DNA of 64,000 nucleotides from Amoebophrya sp. A120. Lineage: Eukaryota > Sar > Dinophyceae > Syndiniales > Amoebophryaceae. Below, piece after piece: positions 40,605-50,890 of this stretch. The stretch is taken from NCBI GenBank assembly GCA_905178155.1, contig CAJINV010000004.1:7818771-7882770 (forward strand). The letters are read 5' to 3'. The translations under genes were made by a program, and so were the position numbers. Under the pieces are notes generated by a model that made no database searches, was not told the DNA's origin, and saw only the letters and a program-made list of their open reading frames with translations. Each line of letters opens with the position of its first letter. Positions within the stretch are counted from its first letter, which is position 1.

Positions 40605-40886
40605 TGCTGTGTAAAAACCATTTCTCAAAAACTTTTTCAGGGACGTTTTTCTGGCACATCCGTATAAAGGTGAAGCAGTGGCCAAGGCTTTCGTTAGCAC
40701 TTGAAAAGAGATCGCTGAAAAAGAAAAATTGATGCCTTTGCTGTTCAACTTCTTCTTCTTCATCGTCTCCTTCGCGGCTAGAGAGAAAGAACGGAGAAAA
40801 AGTCACAAACTGAGAGAGCTCAAGACCAAAAGCATTTGTGTCCCGCCACTCTCCGCACGCCGTGTTCTCTCGTCTCAAAATGAGAG

Positions 40887-41020
40887 CAGCCTGCAAGATC
40901 CAGCAGAGAGAGCTGTGATTTTGTCTTTCTTACGATGCAGATCTTGTTCGTCATACAATATCAAGTCTCCGCGACGCACTGAAAATTGTTCCATCAACGC
41001 TCAGACTTTTTTTTGTAAAA
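40887..41020. repeat. Dispersed intergenic repeat, copy 2
   Basis: Similar to 38030-38160 (about 130 bp, with small indels). It lies 115 bp before the ATG at 41135, so part may be 5' UTR or promoter of that gene. Confidence 0.7.
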
Positions 41021-41134
41021 ATCTTCCTTTGAGTGACCACTTTTCTTATAAAAAATCTGGGCTCGTCCACCAAGTCTTCCGGGATAGTACGAAACAAGAC
41101 CACTGATAAGTAGAAGTACAAAAAAGAAAAAGCC

Positions 41135-44100
41135 ATGCGCTCGTATAAAGTCCGTGGCTCGTTGCTGCTCCGAGTGGTTGCGTCCGCCTGCTTAGTTGCC
41201 GTGTCTTTATTGCCGGAATGGACGGCCATTATATGCAGCTTCCTGACAACTACGCGAGTCTTCCTTCCAGGCAGTTTTACTTTCGCGCATGCTGCAAAAG
41301 TGACGGACCTTGCGCGAGAAGACGGAGATGAACCAAAGCAGGAGTACTTGCTGCCACGACCCATCCCGGTGTTGCTTGGCGCAACGTCATCTTCACATGG
41401 GGCAAAGAAGTCAGAATATTATGCGCGAAGGTTGTATGCATCCAAAAATCCACGACCCGCCCGCCTTTCCAGTGCGGCTTTGGCATTGCAGCGGCAGAGC
41501 AAGGTCCTGGCCCAGTTAGAATTTGAGAACCCGGCGGCGTTTAAGCTGCAGAGCTCCATGGAGAAAGTCGATCCAGAAAGCGTAGGAAACGTAGTTTTCG
41601 CAGACCCGCGCAGGGGAGACGGCGCAGTGTCAAGCAGGAGCGCAACGAGTTCGCGTTCTTCCAGTAGAAATAACTTTCCAAAGAAGGACTTGATGCAGCA
41701 CATCCTCCACCTCTGGCAGAAGGAGCGAATCTATCAAATGCAAATATGTCTGGGTCTGGAAGAGTGCAGGTTTTTGTCATGCTGTTTTTGCATGACTCAG
41801 AAGGTCTGGCATGGAGGCCTTAGCATCACAGATATCCATAAGGTTCTGCAATGCCTAATCCGCATGACAAATGCTTTAATTTGGTGACAGAAAGTGGGCA
41901 GCTTCTGCTCCATATGCATGAGAGATTTGTGTGTGTTGCGAAATGCGCATGAGAAGTTTAATTCCTTCCTGACCCAGGCACTTTTGCAGGTGATGGAATT
42001 ACGGAGCTGAACACCCAGGCGAATTCCCCGAGTTTATTACAGTGAAAAATGTCCCCACCCCAGACCCAGAGTTGTCATGCAAATCTGCATGCCAAAAAAG
42101 TTTGTCATTCGAAGCGCCATGAGAGGCACTTTCTAGTCGTGTTTCGGAATTCGGGATGCTATAATCAGCATGATATACTAGATCTGTAATGCTGCTGAAC
42201 TACCTAAACTGGGTTACACTACGAGGACAGACTTGTCATGCCAAACGACCAAAGCTGGCTGATTTGTCTAGCAGGTTTCCCATCTTGACTCTGGTGTGGG
42301 GACGTTTTTACAAATGATAGAGTTCTCTGCTTTCCCAGCTCCCAATAGATGTCCGCCAGAAGGTGTTGCGCGACTATCCTGTGCGAAAGCATCGTAGTCG
42401 TACTAATTGCAAAGATGCATCATGACAAATTTTCTTCCTAAAGTAAAACAGCATTACAAATTCCACTTTTCTTCTTTCCAAAATTTGTGATGCAATTTAT
42501 ACTAGTACGATACTTTTGCAATGCATAGAGACTACGTTGCGGCAAACTTTGAGGACCCGTTTGCCGACGCGGAATCCCCGGAGATGCGGCGGGCGTTCGA
42601 GCAGACTCTGAAGTTTGCCGGCACCTGGCACCGGAATATCAAGTGCAAAAATGTCTGGGTCTGGAAGAATACAAACTTGTGATGCGCATTTCTGAACACA
42701 GAAAAATCTCTCATGCATAGGCAGCAAAAGTTGCCCACTTTCTGTCACCAAAGTCAGGAATTTGTCATTCGGGGGATTCGGCATTGCGAACGCTTCTCGA
42801 AACCTGTGATGCTAGAGCTTCCAACATGCCAGACCTTCTGTGTCATGCAAAAACAGCATGGACTCTTCTAGAGCCAGACATTTTTGCATTTGATACGGAA
42901 CGGACTGGAGCGCAACTGTTTTGACAAGCAGGAGAAGTTTGTGGCAGACGTTTGGCGCAAAGTTTCGGAGAAGGTATGGCCGAAAGTAGCGAGGAAACTA
43001 CCTGAACATCAAACCAACACTGGCGTACTACTACAACAAAGGTCCTCGACCACATCAACGGCAGCAAGCGGGCAGCCGATGCGCAATAGTCCGACGTTTT
43101 TTCCGCAAATGAGCCTGCAGTCGGATCTCGCGCAGCTGGAGGAATTCGCAGCACAGGTTCAGGGGCTCATGCCGACGACCACGCAGGGAAGTAGTAGTAC
43201 TGCAGGACAACCGACGGGAGCAGGACATCAACCGATGAGTCTTCAGAATTCATCCGGAAGTAGCGAAGCTGCTGCAATATTAATTGGTACTTCTTCTTCT
43301 AGCAGCCGACGAGAGCGGCATCCCCTTGTGACAGTGGAAGATGATGTTGATCCCCGTGTTCCTGACTACGTGTTCGACGGGCACGAAGATGATGAGGTAG
43401 ACCCAGAACTGGGTCGTGGGCAAAATACAGCGAGATCTTCCGCTTCTGGCACCATGATCCGAGAAGTGCGAGATCCTAGTCCCAGCACTTCCAGCAGCGC
43501 TTTTACGGTGTCCATGACAGCAAATTCGTCAGTGTTGCTGTCGCCTATAATCCACCAGCAGGAAGAAAACCCGATATTAGAGGGGGGTCTTCTATATGAT
43601 CCGCACAGGAGCATGCCCGATCAATCCTCGCCTGCAGGCACCTCCACCTCCGCAGCTGTTTTTTCCCCGCCTGCCCGGAGCTCGCCCATCAGCACCATCC
43701 CGGAAAACTCACCGCTGCATGACGAAAACACAACAACGAGCAGGAGCTCCACCTCGATCCTGGTTCCTAGCAATGCCAGTGCTGCCACTGGTCCTCTCTC
43801 ACCGTGGTCTACTACTACTTCCAACGGAGACGAGAGCGAGGTCGTGTCTCGTAGTAGTGCCTCAAACTATAGTAGTACTCCACCCTCCACCTCCTCTTCC
43901 TCCCGCTTCGAGCGGGTCTTGCGGCAGGTGATGGCCACGCCGTTGCTCTCGGCCGGCACGATGGCCGAGGCGGAGTTACAAATTGGCCACACCTTAACTA
44001 ACAGCACGGCGGCGACTTCGAACGGGGTAGGTGGAGACGACCGTGATATAATTACAGTACCGCCTGCAGATCAACAAGATGGCAGCAACGTTAACGGCAC

Positions 44101-47056
44101 AACATCCGATCGAAATCGCTTCCACCTGCCGCTGCCCCCGAGCCAAACTTTGTCGCTGCCGATCCCGAAAAATGCTGCGCATGGCCGAGTCATTAGTATC
44201 GGTTCCGTAGCGCAGAACGCGAGACGCGCGTTGACGCCAAGAACCTCGAAGCAGCCACCCTGGCACCACGTCCAGAACATTTATCAAGAGGAGCCGCAAG
44301 AACTACCTTCACAGGACCAGCAGGAGGACTCGGCGGAAGTCTTCACGGACGAGGATGTCATCCAAGGCACGAAAATGCTCTCCAACCTGTGGCGCTTCGG
44401 GCCCAAAGATCTTTATTTCCCGGTGCTGGCTATTGTGCCGCGGATGAACTTTATCCCACGAAAAACCTGTTTCACTGTGATGATCTTGCAAGATCTGCAT
44501 CACAAGTTTGTTACACATGACACAGAAAATTTGCCTTGCGTGCTTCCAAAGGGAAAACACCGCTCAAGAGTCAAGGTCTTGCAGTTGTGGCAAGACAAAT
44601 AGTTCTGTGTTACATTCTATGCATCACAAGTTCACAGTGAAACAGTTTTTTCTTGCGATAAACTTGAATTCCCGAGGCTTTTCGGAGGAGGAGCAGAACA
44701 AGTGTTTTGGGCCGGACTGCTATCCTGAGTAAAAACGTCCCCACACCAGAGTCAAGATTGGGATCTCGCAACACAGGTCGAGAAGTTTTGGGAGTCACGC
44801 ATGACAAGTTCCTCTCTGTATTGTAGTGCTGTTTAGCAAGTGCAGCCGCATCACAAAACCATCTACTCATCCGGTTTTCAGCATTACAAAGTCCAAAACG
44901 CGATTGGAAATGCTTCTCATGGGGATGCGCATTACAAATCTTCCTTTCATTGCAAATCTGCATGACAACTATGGGGTGGGGACGTTTTTACTCAGGATAA
45001 CTGGGAAAAGCACGTGATCGTTGTTGACGCGGACGAGGACACCTGCGACACATTTGACACAACCACCACGAATAGTCTAACGTTAGCCGGTATGCATTGC
45101 AAATATGTCTGGGTCTGGAAGAATGCATGTTTGTCATGCGTATCTGGCATGACTGTTAAATCTGTCATGCACATTAAACCAGAGCGGCCCCATTGTTCTG
45201 TCATGCAGAAACGCAGTTTGTCATTCAGAACCTAGAAGCTCGGAAACTTGTCATGCTGAGGCAGCACTTGTGGCCTTCTAATGATACGCCACCCCGCATC
45301 ACAAGTTTCCAGACCCAGACATATTTGCACTGGATAGCCGGCCACGGACTGGCCATCGGGAACCCGGGTAACTACCACGTGCAGGACCCGCGGGCGCTGT
45401 TCTGCTGCAAGGAGGAGCACGATGCGGGGATGACGTTCTGGGCCCAGAACCGGGGCGCGCCGAGCGTGGACTTGACGGCGATCACGAGTGGGACGGAGCG
45501 AACAGTCCGCGCGCCGGGGCGGGTGGAAGATAATGCTGGCGGAGAAGTACAAGATCATGTTGGTGTTGCTGGTCCTGGTACGTCGACGACGAATCCGTTC
45601 AGTGTACAACTAGCTGTTCCTCGTACAACTGACAACATGAACAACGAGGGACGTCGCACTGAACCGCGGCGACCTGGCTCTACTACTTCGGCAGCGCCGT
45701 CGTCTAATACTTCTTCTCAACGGTATGTTCCACTCGAAATGTATCCAAGGAAAAAAGTGTTACAGCTACACATTCGTATGGAGTTTCTGCATCACAAAGT
45801 TGCTCGACACGGCAAAGAACACCTGTGATGCGCAGAATGTAAGGGAAGAAAAAACTACACGAAGGAAATGAGGCTGGCAAGCATCTCCTGCATGACAAAG
45901 GTTGCCTGTCTTGCTTGTTTCGCATGAAGACCACAATGAGTAACTGTAACTACACTTTTTTCTTCGCATAAAATGGCCTCGAATTTCTTTCACGAAGCCG
46001 CGGACCAGGAGGAGGGCCGAGCGGCTGCTGCGGAAGTGCAAGTAGGTGAAGATCATGTTGGTGTTGAGGGACCACTACAAGCTACGGCGATAGATGTTCA
46101 TCTACAGCAGGGACGTCTTCAAGGAGCAGCAGGTGAAGTTGTGGAACTTGCGCAAGATGATCATGTTGAATACGACCGTGACGTGGAGCGTCGCGCGAGC
46201 CAATTTCTAAGCCGGTTTTCCAGGATGTTTCTGCAGAAGCAAGATTTTAGTAGTAGCACAAGCGGAAAGATGAATCCAAAGACCACGGCCGAGAAACTGC
46301 TCCATATGCGGGAAGCGCGGGTGGGTGCAGTAGTCAAGTGGCGGCAGCTACTGGAAAATATTGGCGAACTGCTGAAGCCGCCAAGAACTCCGCCGAACAG
46401 CAAAATGGGATTGTTTCGAGCCGAGGACGTGTTTCCCTTCCACGCCTACCACGCGCAGTATGGCATCATTCTCAAACGTTACACTCTCAACTGTTACAGG
46501 AACTTGCGATGCAAGAACAGCAACAGCGCAAGGGGCAAGCTTGCAGCTCTCGCATCACAAATGTGACACAGATTGCAATGCGGTTTACCCCTTCGAGAAT
46601 CTGTCATGCGAAGAAGCTCGAGCGTCTGGTGGTTTATGGTATTTCCGCATGACAAATCATGCAACGGCTGAGAATGTAATGGCTGAGAATCCCATACGCA
46701 GCACCGGGAGAAATGCCCGATCCCGAGGTTTTTCTCGACGGCATTTGTCTTGCAAGTGCCGTTATGAACCGCAAATATCGATCTGGGTCTGGAAGGATGC
46801 AACTACTTGTGATGCTGGATTTGGATTCTACAATAAATCTGTATTGCATGAATAGCAAAAGAGGTCCAGTTTTTGCCATGACGAGAGGATATTTCTGATG
46901 CGGTATAGGCATCAAGAAGCCCTCATAAAATCTGTGATGCAGCTAGGGCATGCATCGCAGACTTTAGGAATCATGCAAAATGTGCATGACCAACCTTGCT
47001 CCAGCATCCATCCAGACCCGGACATATTTGCATTTTGATAGCCGTATCAGTACTAA
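41135..47056 (+). CDS. Unknown 1143-aa protein with N-terminal signal-like segment
   Basis: Not recognised. Eleven exons: 41135-41731, 42001-42034, 42325-42374, 42533-42636, 42901-44451, 44666-44720, 45005-45090, 45342-45741, 45976-46458, 46702-46762, 47046-47056. The N-terminus (basic MRSYKVRG, then LLLRVVASACLVAVSLL) resembles a signal peptide or anchor. Globular parts are a helical block around residues 205-275 (VRQKVLRDYVAANFEDPF, WRKVSEKVWPKVARKL), a block around 760-830 (NLWRFGPKDLYFPVLAIVPRMN), a His/Gly/Cys stretch (HGLAIGNPG...FCCKEEHDAG) and a C-terminal block (KWRQLLENIGELL...FSTAFVLQVPYQY). Long Ser/Thr/Pro-rich linkers separate them. All ten introns are introners (IE-38 to IE-47) and no GT-AG intron is needed. 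The last coding exon is only 11 nt. The whole frame depends on IE removal. Confidence 0.7.
41732..41995 (+). mobile_element. Introner element IE-38 (family A, core A4 reversed, degraded)
   Basis: 264 bp, flanks GAATC/GAATT. The right TIR is eroded (CTGACCCAGGCACTTTTGCA) and ends GATG rather than GATA. Removal gives KERITELNTQA. Confidence 0.86.
42035..42319 (+). mobile_element. Introner element IE-39 (family F)
   Basis: 285 bp, TSD GAGTT/GAGTT; the preceding exon is only 34 nt. Left end TATTACAGTGAAAAATGTCC. Removal gives NSPSSLLSQLP. Confidence 0.92.
42375..42527 (+). mobile_element. Introner element IE-40 (family B)
   Basis: 153 bp, flanks GCGAC/GAGAC, 50 nt of exon after IE-39. Removal gives KVLRDYVAANF. 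Confidence 0.92.
42637..42895 (+). mobile_element. Introner element IE-41 (family A, core A4)
   Basis: 259 bp, TSD CGGAA/CGGAA. The right TIR has CTTCTAGAGCCAGAC, a one-base change from the family. Removal gives TWHRNGLERNC. Confidence 0.93.
44452..44660 (+). mobile_element. Introner element IE-42 (family E)
   Basis: 209 bp, TSD AACTT/AACTT. Close to IE-32 in TIR and core. Removal gives PRMNLNSRGFS. Confidence 0.94.
44721..44999 (+). mobile_element. Introner element IE-43 (family F)
   Basis: 279 bp, flanks ACTGC/ACTGG, 55 nt of exon after IE-42. Removal gives FGPD(C/W)EKHVIVV; the residue depends on which TSD copy is kept. Confidence 0.92.
45091..45336 (+). mobile_element. Introner element IE-44 (family A, core A3)
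   Basis: 246 bp, TSD GCCGG/GCCGG. Removal gives LTLAGHGLAIG. Confidence 0.94.
45742..45970 (+). mobile_element. Introner element IE-45 (family D)
   Basis: 229 bp, TSD AAATG/AAATG. TIR TATCCAAGGAAAAAAGTG, TTACAGCTACAC. Removal gives VPLEMASNFFH. Confidence 0.93.
46459..46696 (+). mobile_element. Introner element IE-46 (family G)
   Basis: 238 bp, TSD CGCAG/CGCAG. TIR TATGGCATCATTCTCAAACG then TTACACTCTCAACTG, mirrored by GAGAATGTAATGGCTGAGAA. Removal gives AYHAQHREKCP. Confidence 0.9.
46763..47040 (+). mobile_element. Introner element IE-47 (family A, core A1)
   Basis: 278 bp, TSD GCCGT/GCCGT. Eroded TIRs (TATGAACCGCAAATATCG). It lies three codons before the stop; removal gives LQVPYQY-stop. 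Confidence 0.9.
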
Positions 47057-48000
47057 GTAGCAGGCAGCACTTACTGCTATGAGCGGTGCTGTCATCTGAT
47101 GTTCTGAAGTGATTGACAAGTAGAATTTGTGAATGTACAATAAGTTGGTGCGGTCTATCTCTATTGCGTGGTTTCTATGGTTCACATTTTCCGAAAGCCA
47201 GCACCGAAACTAGAAGCTCTGAGTGCAGGCTGTACACTATCAGTACGAGTTTTGCGACCTTGACCGTGAAATGCACAAGCGTACACTATGAGTAAATTCA
47301 ATACTGTTTCCAAGAACTGCGTCTGCTAAACTTAAGTGCACATAAAAGACGAAAAAACCCGAACCCAAATCAAAGCCGTAAATCAAATTGCGACGTCGAC
47401 TCCAAAACGTAAGTGTTGTAGTTGCAAGAACTTTCAGAGCGAAAAATCGCAAAGAGGATCTGGTTCTGCTCGAATGGAGATCATTTTTCCAAAATGTTTT
47501 CCCGCACGACCGCAGATTGGGTCTTCAAAAGAAACGCTCGGTCATTTGCTAAAACTTTTTCTTCTTTCGAAAATCGATCCGAAGATATCATCTCCTCCCA
47601 AATCTGCTTTATTCCAAATGCCGTTCAAATTAGATTTTTATTCCACCATAATATTTCTTTTTTCATTTATTTTTCGATCCTCCAACCAAATTGAGTATCA
47701 GGTCCAGAAAAAATAGTCAGTGAAGTAGAGACGGATGACCACATAGTAAAACTATACGATTTCTGCAGTGAGAACAGTGAGTCGATAGATTAGGTACTAG
47801 AACTACCGAATTGAAAAGTAGAACTAGAACCGCCCACGGACTAACACATAAGGTAGTTGTGGCTCCTGGTGGCGAGCGCTTGTCTAGTCGTACTAGCTGT
47901 GCTACTAGTGCCAGAACCAACAGTAAGCGTTTCTTTTCGACTTTACTTTTGCTCGGTTGTACTACTATATCGCAAACCTTCAAAAGCATCTTCCGCGAAA
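47057..48000. other. Intergenic, nothing recognised
   Basis: About 940 bp of AT-richer DNA before the eIF4A3-like gene. ORFs near 47336-47716 are Lys/Ser-rich with no domain. No introner or repeat seen. Confidence 0.45.
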
Positions 48001-50350
48001 ATGATGCAGCCACCGACAGAAGAGTTCCAGACCTCCGAGGATTGCGAGGCCATCGGGACTTTTGCAGAAATGGAGATGAAAAGCGACTTGTTAAGGGGAG
48101 TTTACGCATACGGGTGGGAAAGGCCATCCGCAATTCAGCAGCGAGCCATCGTGCCAATCTTCAAAGGTATAGAGAACCGAGTAGGTGGCACGTGACGATG
48201 ATTTTTGGCATGATGGTGCATAAAGAACTGCAGTTGTTCTTGTTGTATCAGTCGATAATCGATCAACGAGTATAACGAAGATTGGCGTAGTAGTAATCGT
48301 GCACCAGGTTATTGTCGAAATGGGAAAACTTCGAAAAGGAAAACTTGAATTTATTGCCGTGAGTTGATCGTTTATTCACATTAGCATTACATCTTTCACA
48401 ACAGGTCGCGACGTAATAGTGCAGTCCCAGTCCGTATCAAATGTAAAAATGTCTGGGTCTGGAAGATTGGGAGACTTGTCATGCATATTTTCATTTTGCA
48501 TGACCCATGACGCCTGTAATGCATGTCCTACCATCACAGATTTTTAGAACCCTTCCTGAAGCCTATTCCGCATGAGAAATGCCCTCTCCGCGTAGCACAA
48601 ACTGTGGTCCTCTTGCTGGTCATGCAATACAGATTTTTCTGGAATCCAAATGCAGCATCACAAGTTGCATTCTTCCAGACCCAGACATTTTTACATTTGA
48701 TAGTCCGGTACGGGAAAGACCGCGGTTTTTTGCTTGGGGGCACTCCAGGTTGTCGTGAAGAAAAACCGTTACCCGCAGGTAAGAAGTAGATCAATATGAT
48801 TTTGTCATCTTCAACATGCTGTTTCGTTTGTCAACATCTACTATTGCTGGAAGAGAAGTACTATTCTTGCAGCTGGGGAAGAAGTATCCTATGCAGTGAA
48901 GAATTTTTGTTGTTCTACTTCTAGGACGTCGCTACGAGTAAGAAAACGTTGAATTTGTCAACATCGCAATCAAAATGTTGAAAACAATCAGTAAAAAAAC
49001 GAGTATCACTTATCGCAGGCGCTTCTCCTCTCTCCCACACGCGAACTGGCAGAGCAGTCACAGAAGATTTGCGTTGCCCTCGGGGATTACATGAACATCT
49101 CGGTCCACTGCTGCATCGGTGGCAAGAGAATACCTGACGACATTCGCGCGCTGGAAGCGGGTTGCCATGTGGTTTCCGGGACGCCGGGGCGGGTGTTTCA
49201 CATGATCCAAGACCGGCACCTGAACACGAAGGGCATGAAAATGCTGATTCTTGACGAAGCAGATGAGCTGCTGAACAAGTAGATATTTGATAATTTTCAT
49301 GGTATTTATGCGAAAATTTCAAATCTTCATCGTGTCAGACTCATGGGCGATGTTGTAAGCAGCCCCATTATTTTTTATCTCTACCAGCCCTACTATTCTT
49401 CGCAGGACAAGGTCGTAAATTTATTAAAATTAGAGCTACCATCAATAATCCAAAAATCACCCAGGGGCTTTAAGGAGCAGATTCACGACATTTACCGGTT
49501 CCTGCCTCCGGGTGTGCAGGTCGTCTGCGTGTCCGCAACTCTGCCGCACGAAGTTTTGGAAATGACCCAGAAATTCATGAACAACCCGTTTCGCGTGCTG
49601 GTCAAGCGCGATGAGCTTTCGCTGGAGGGGATCAAGCAGTTTTTTGTCGCCGTGGAACGCGAGCAGTGGAAGTACGACACGCTCTGCGATTTGTATGACA
49701 CCCTGACGATAACGCAGGCGGTGATCTTCTGCAATACGCAACAGAAAGTGGACTGGCTCGCGGGGAAGATGAGGGAACAGAACTTCACGGTATTCTTAAC
49801 TTGTCATGCTAAAGAAGAATCACATGCAAAAATCTGTGTTGCACGATTATACCAAAAGCTGTGCACAACTTTCGACCAAGTTGAGAGGGAGTGTCTACTC
49901 ATGCAGGATAGGCACGATAATAGAGACCACCTCACAGAATCTGTCTTGCTAAATTCTGCATTTTAGACCTCAGGGGTCATGGAAAATCAGCATGACAAAT
50001 CACTGCAAACTAATATTCTTCAGGTTTCCTCGATGCACGCGGGTCTGGACCAGAAGGAGCGGGATTACATCATGAACCAATTCCGGTCCGGGCAATCCCG
50101 AGTCTTGATTGCCACGGACGTTTGGGGCCGTGGTCTGGACGTGCAGCAGGTGTCGCTGGTGATCTGCTACGACTTACCCACCAATCGTGAGCTGTACATC
50201 CACAGAATAGGCCGATCGGGGCGGTACGGCAGGAAGGGCGTCGCGATAAACTTCGTGAAAGAGGAGGACATCAGAATTCTTCGCGACATAGAGCAGTTTT
50301 ATTCGACGCAGATCGACGAGATGCCGATGAACGTTGCGGACCTGATTTAA
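48001..50350 (+). CDS. EIF4A3: eIF4A3-like DEAD-box RNA helicase (exon junction complex), 392 aa
   Basis: Exons 48001-48166, 48405-48434, 48708-48778, 49019-49278, 49465-49789 and 50024-50350 give 392 aa, close to the usual 400-410. The motifs are complete once spliced: [13 protein letters not shown] (Q motif), SQSGTGKTA (Walker A, 63-71), PTRELA, SGTPGRV, LDEADE (168-171), VSATLPHEV (199-201), [20 protein letters not shown]-like [10 protein letters not shown] and [10 protein letters not shown], ending [15 protein letters not shown]. That ending and [19 protein letters not shown] identify eIF4A-III rather than eIF4A-I. eIF4A3 clamps RNA as the exon junction complex core in spliceosomes. The usual MHGD after motif IV is MHAGLDQ here. 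Introns: GT-AG at 48167-48404, 48779-49018, 49279-49464 and 49790-50023, plus IE-48 inside Walker A. The fourth GT-AG intron is a former introner. Confidence 0.95.
48435..48702 (+). mobile_element. Introner element IE-48 (family A, core A1 reversed)
   Basis: 268 bp, TSD GTCCG/GTCCG. It splits the Walker A motif between SQS and GTGKT of the eIF4A3-like helicase. Removal of exactly element plus one TSD (273 nt) restores an invariant motif, the strongest single proof of the excision model here. Confidence 0.97.
49790..50023 (+). other. GT-AG intron derived from a family A introner
   Basis: A 234-bp intron with GTATTC at its start and TTCTTCAG at its end. Its body follows the A2 core nearly base for base (ACTTGTCATGCTAAA; CAAAAATCTGTGTTGCA; TCATGCAGGATAGGCA; ACCTCAGGGGTCATGGAAAA; GCATGACAAAT), best against IE-18. 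The outer about 30-bp TIRs and the flanking TSD are gone. The exon join ANFTVSSMH is conserved in the eIF4A family, which fixes the boundaries. Confidence 0.92.
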
Positions 50351-50890
50351 GAAGGATCGATAAAAACATCATTTAAGAAGTTTGGGTGGACAACATAATA
50401 GATGAGGCTGTACCTCTACAGCTGCGGAACAAGTGAGCTAGTACACTTTTATCCAAGAAGATGAAAGGCTGAATCGCAAGCGAAAAAGGAAACATAGTCG
50501 CGATTTCGATTTTCAGTTTGTTTTCGTCTGCTTGGTGAGCGGACGAGAGGGTACTATTGCTTGGTGTTCAAGTGTTCAACATTTCTGCTGCCTTCTATAA
50601 TTTTCGAAAAATTTTTTGTTACTGGAATACCACGGGATCTCTCCTTGTGTCCCCCTGAAAACGTTCTTTTTGCTCGTACTTCTTGTTTAAGTAACAGTAA
50701 GTATTTTGCGACAGATTCTTTGTGCGACTGTTTCTTTCTGTGATTCTTTCTTTTTGCGATAAAAATTGCACTTTGGACAGTGTCGTGGTGAAAATCTGTC
50801 GATCTTCCACAGAGTCCGTAAATCGCATTGATAAGTTGAACAAGTAGTAGTGGTCGATTTTCTTGATAACTATCCCATTGCAGCTACAGA
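50351..50890. other. Intergenic, nothing recognised
   Basis: About 540 bp of T-rich DNA between the eIF4A3-like and glycosyltransferase genes. No introner ends or repeats. Confidence 0.45.

Larger units (their letters stand above)
39820..41134. other. Intergenic with short tandem repeats
   Basis: Carries the ATATCGA tandem repeat, a duplicated 21-bp motif and copy 2 of the dispersed repeat (listed separately). The phrase TGTGTCCCGCCACT also appears twice, near 40536 and 40847. No gene supported. Confidence 0.5.
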
